Part shown: positions 62,423 through 64,000 of the stretch, in pieces | Layout of the letters: each line of letters opens with the position of its first letter | Position numbering within the stretch: position 1 is the stretch's first letter | Assembly: GCF_041103235.1 (NCBI RefSeq) | Contig: NZ_JBGCUN010000002.1 | Span: forward strand, 62,001 to 126,000 | Direction of reading: 5' to 3' | DNA length: 64,000 nt | Source: Yoonia sp. R2331 | GTDB taxonomy: Bacteria > Pseudomonadota > Alphaproteobacteria > Rhodobacterales > Rhodobacteraceae | Position numbers and translations under genes: made by a program | The notes under the pieces: generated by a model | What the model saw: the letters and a program-made list of their open reading frames with translations, nothing else | Databases searched by the model: none | What the model was told of the DNA's origin: nothing

Positions 62423-64000
62423 TTATCGCACCAAATAGGGTTTTCGGGGTTGCGGCACATTGTTGTCCGCTGGCGGATCAACCGGGAAATCCCCCATCAG
62501 ATAGGGATGCATGCCTTGGTTCTTGAGGTTTTGCAGGAACTGACCAAACCCAGTCAGGTCATGCATCCGCGGCGCCTCTGCCAGGCGGCCAAGTGTCTTG
62601 CCAGTCATGTCTTCAACCACGGTTTGCAGTGCTTCCATCGGTGCCTCGATGAAATCTGCCATCGACCAGATCCGCACCCGCGCCTTTCCGTAAGGCGACC
62701 GCAAACAACTTAGATGTTCGTTCTCAATCCGCTGCAGTTCAGCCGCCTCTTGCCGCAGATCGGCAAAGTTTCGATTGGATTGGAACAACGGTACCGCCCA
62801 ACTGCCGGTGACAACCGCAATCTGTGCGTTCTTGTCGCGCGACAGGTTCCAGCTCATCGCTTGGTGGTCCGTTGGTCCGAACTGAAACGCCTGACGTTCA
62901 CCGCGCGTGTTCCAGATCAGGTTGGTCAAGAACATCTGCGGATTGTAGTCGCGCAGTTTGGTGTTGTTTGTAAGCGCCCCATGGAAATGATCTTGACGCC
63001 CGTCAAACTCGACGCGTTTGTAGTGATAAAGATGCCCATGCACCCGCGCGCCGGTCATCTTGGCAAGCCAGGGTTCAAAATTCTCGAACAGCTCTGTGAA
63101 TCCATGCAGCACGGTAAACGGCTCGCAGGTAATTCCGTTTTCCCAGTCATTGTTGGGGAACCGGCTTTGCATATATAGCCCCGGACGCCCCCGCGTCCGC
63201 CGTTCAACGGCCTTGGAGAATATCCGGTCAATCTTGCCAGGGTTCGGTTCCGCCCCCTTCATCACCGCCATGTCGTCATTCAGGAAGGTGTCGTACAAGC
63301 GATTGGCATGCGTCCAGATTTTGCGCGCAACAAAGCAATCCGATCGCCGCAAAAGCTGCAAGTGATCATCATAAAAGATGTGCGGCTTGCCCTGAAAATC
63401 AAACTTGGAAAGCGTCAGCGACCGACTTTCGATATGCTGCGAATAGAGCCGTGCAAGGGTCTGAAAATAGCTCTCGTCGGGGATCCAGACACGACGGAAA
63501 TAGCGATCATAAATCGGGCGGTCCGGGTCTTGCAGAATGGCCGACAATGTTTGACGCGTCAGGCACCACCATTGTGACCCCATATGTGGAACAAGACCCT
63601 CGGGTATCTTGCGGCGAAACTTGATCCGTCGCTGAATTGCCACATAGCGATCAAACAGATATCGCTGCCGCTTCCACGAGAACGGGAACCGCAGGGTAAA
63701 GCGCTCGTGGTCCAGCCCGCCAACTGTCCACGGCACATCGGCGGTGGTTGCGCTCTCGATAAAGTCGGTGCGCGGTCGGCTTTCTAAATAGCGCCGCAGT
63801 TCCTTGACCGGGCGCAATGGCATGCATGACCCTGAGGCCAGATAAACATGGCTGACCTTGGGAAAGCGTTTCAACATCATCTCGGACGCTGACTGCGCGC
63901 CCGCCACAATGCCCCAGGTGCCCCATTCGCAACGATGTCGTTCGCTGAACAGGATATGGTCGCTCAGATCGGCCAGGGCATCGCAGAAGGTGGAAAAAGT
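62423..64000 (-). CDS. GT14-like (core-2/I-branching) glycosyltransferase, 5' end outside the window
   Basis: The frame is open to the right window edge, giving at least 525 residues; the N-terminus is missing. The CEWGTWGIVAGAQSASE segment next to the edge and SHVYLASGSCMPLRP match the core-2/I-branching beta-1,6-N-acetylglucosaminyltransferase family. The C-terminal half is an extra domain with many aromatic residues. It probably builds a surface polysaccharide that the following sulfotransferase modifies. Confidence 0.85.
   Translation of the reverse strand, partial: TFSTFCDALADLSDHILFSERHRCEWGTWGIVAGAQSASEMMLKRFPKVSHVYLASGSCMPLRPVKELRRYLESRPRTDFIESATTADVPWTVGGLDHERFTLRFPFSWKRQRYLFDRYVAIQRRIKFRRKIPEGLVPHMGSQWWCLTRQTLSAILQDPDRPIYDRYFRRVWIPDESYFQTLARLYSQHIESRSLTLSKFDFQGKPHIFYDDHLQLLRRSDCFVARKIWTHANRLYDTFLNDDMAVMKGAEPNPGKIDRIFSKAVERRTRGRPGLYMQSRFPNNDWENGITCEPFTVLHGFTELFENFEPWLAKMTGARVHGHLYHYKRVEFDGRQDHFHGALTNNTKLRDYNPQMFLTNLIWNTRGERQAFQFGPTDHQAMSWNLSRDKNAQIAVVTGSWAVPLFQSNRNFADLRQEAAELQRIENEHLSCLRSPYGKARVRIWSMADFIEAPMEALQTVVEDMTGKTLGRLAEAPRMHDLTGFGQFLQNLKNQGMHPYLMGDFPVDPPADNNVPQPRKPYLVR

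Overview
The window looks like chromosome of an alphaproteobacterium of the Rhodobacterales (Roseobacter group). This rests on the GC-rich coding style, the gene families (GT14-like transferase plus NodH-like sulfotransferase, DUF1036, kdsD-lptC-lptA-lptB-hpf-ptsN) and two copies of an intergenic hairpin element of a kind I associate with this order. The genus is not determined. Genes are tightly packed, and no stretch longer than 300 bases lacks a gene.

Layout. (1) 1-3350: an rmlCBDA operon for dTDP-L-rhamnose on the minus strand, with the last codons of an unknown gene at the left edge. (2) 3464-4120: a rhomboid protease. (3) 4278-17715: the first half of a type VI secretion system (T6SS) on the plus strand: DUF6931, tagH (FHA), tssA, tssB, tssC, hcp, tssE, tssF, tssG, tssH/clpV. 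Two effector-like genes follow, a DUF2235/Tle1-like hydrolase and a LysM plus glycine-zipper protein (17749-18705). (4) 18801-27883: an envelope block between the two T6SS halves. It holds a CDGSH Fe-S protein, an M23 peptidase/transglycosylase fusion, a secreted orthocaspase with a peptidoglycan-binding-like region, DUF1036, two small secreted proteins, and an ExbB-ExbD-ExbD-TonB-like motor operon. (5) 38789 down to 27961, minus strand: the second T6SS half, tssK-tssL-tssM-tagF-pppA-ppkA. (6) 45197-38931: a 2088-residue autotransporter. (7) 51482-45367, minus strand: a VgrG island of DUF2169 adaptor, DUF4150 PAAR-like tip, VgrG, ankyrin-like membrane protein (candidate immunity) and class-3 lipase (candidate effector). 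(8) 51661-56224: copper P-type ATPase and a GGDEF/EAL protein. (9) 56278-60995: rnd, kdsD, lptC, lptA, lptB, hpf, ptsN, with no rpoN between lptB and hpf. (10) 60983-64000, minus strand: sulfotransferase and a GT14-like glycosyltransferase cut by the window edge.

How it fits together. The core T6SS is nearly complete but has no tssJ. TssL carries its own OmpA-like peptidoglycan-binding domain. Control is probably post-translational through PpkA, PppA, TagF and TagH: the kinase and TssL both carry repeated D-[KR]-T-[VQ]-[IF] motifs of the sort an FHA domain reads once phosphorylated. The most interesting observation is that the C-terminal, probably periplasmic, domain of the kinase is visibly homologous to the C-terminal domain of the TonB-like protein, with two cysteines at exactly the same spacing. 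This suggests that the ExbBD/TonB-like motor and the T6SS kinase belong to one envelope-sensing or energy-coupling system. A 12-base box lies exactly 57 bases ahead of both tssA and tssK, which hints at shared transcriptional control of the two halves.
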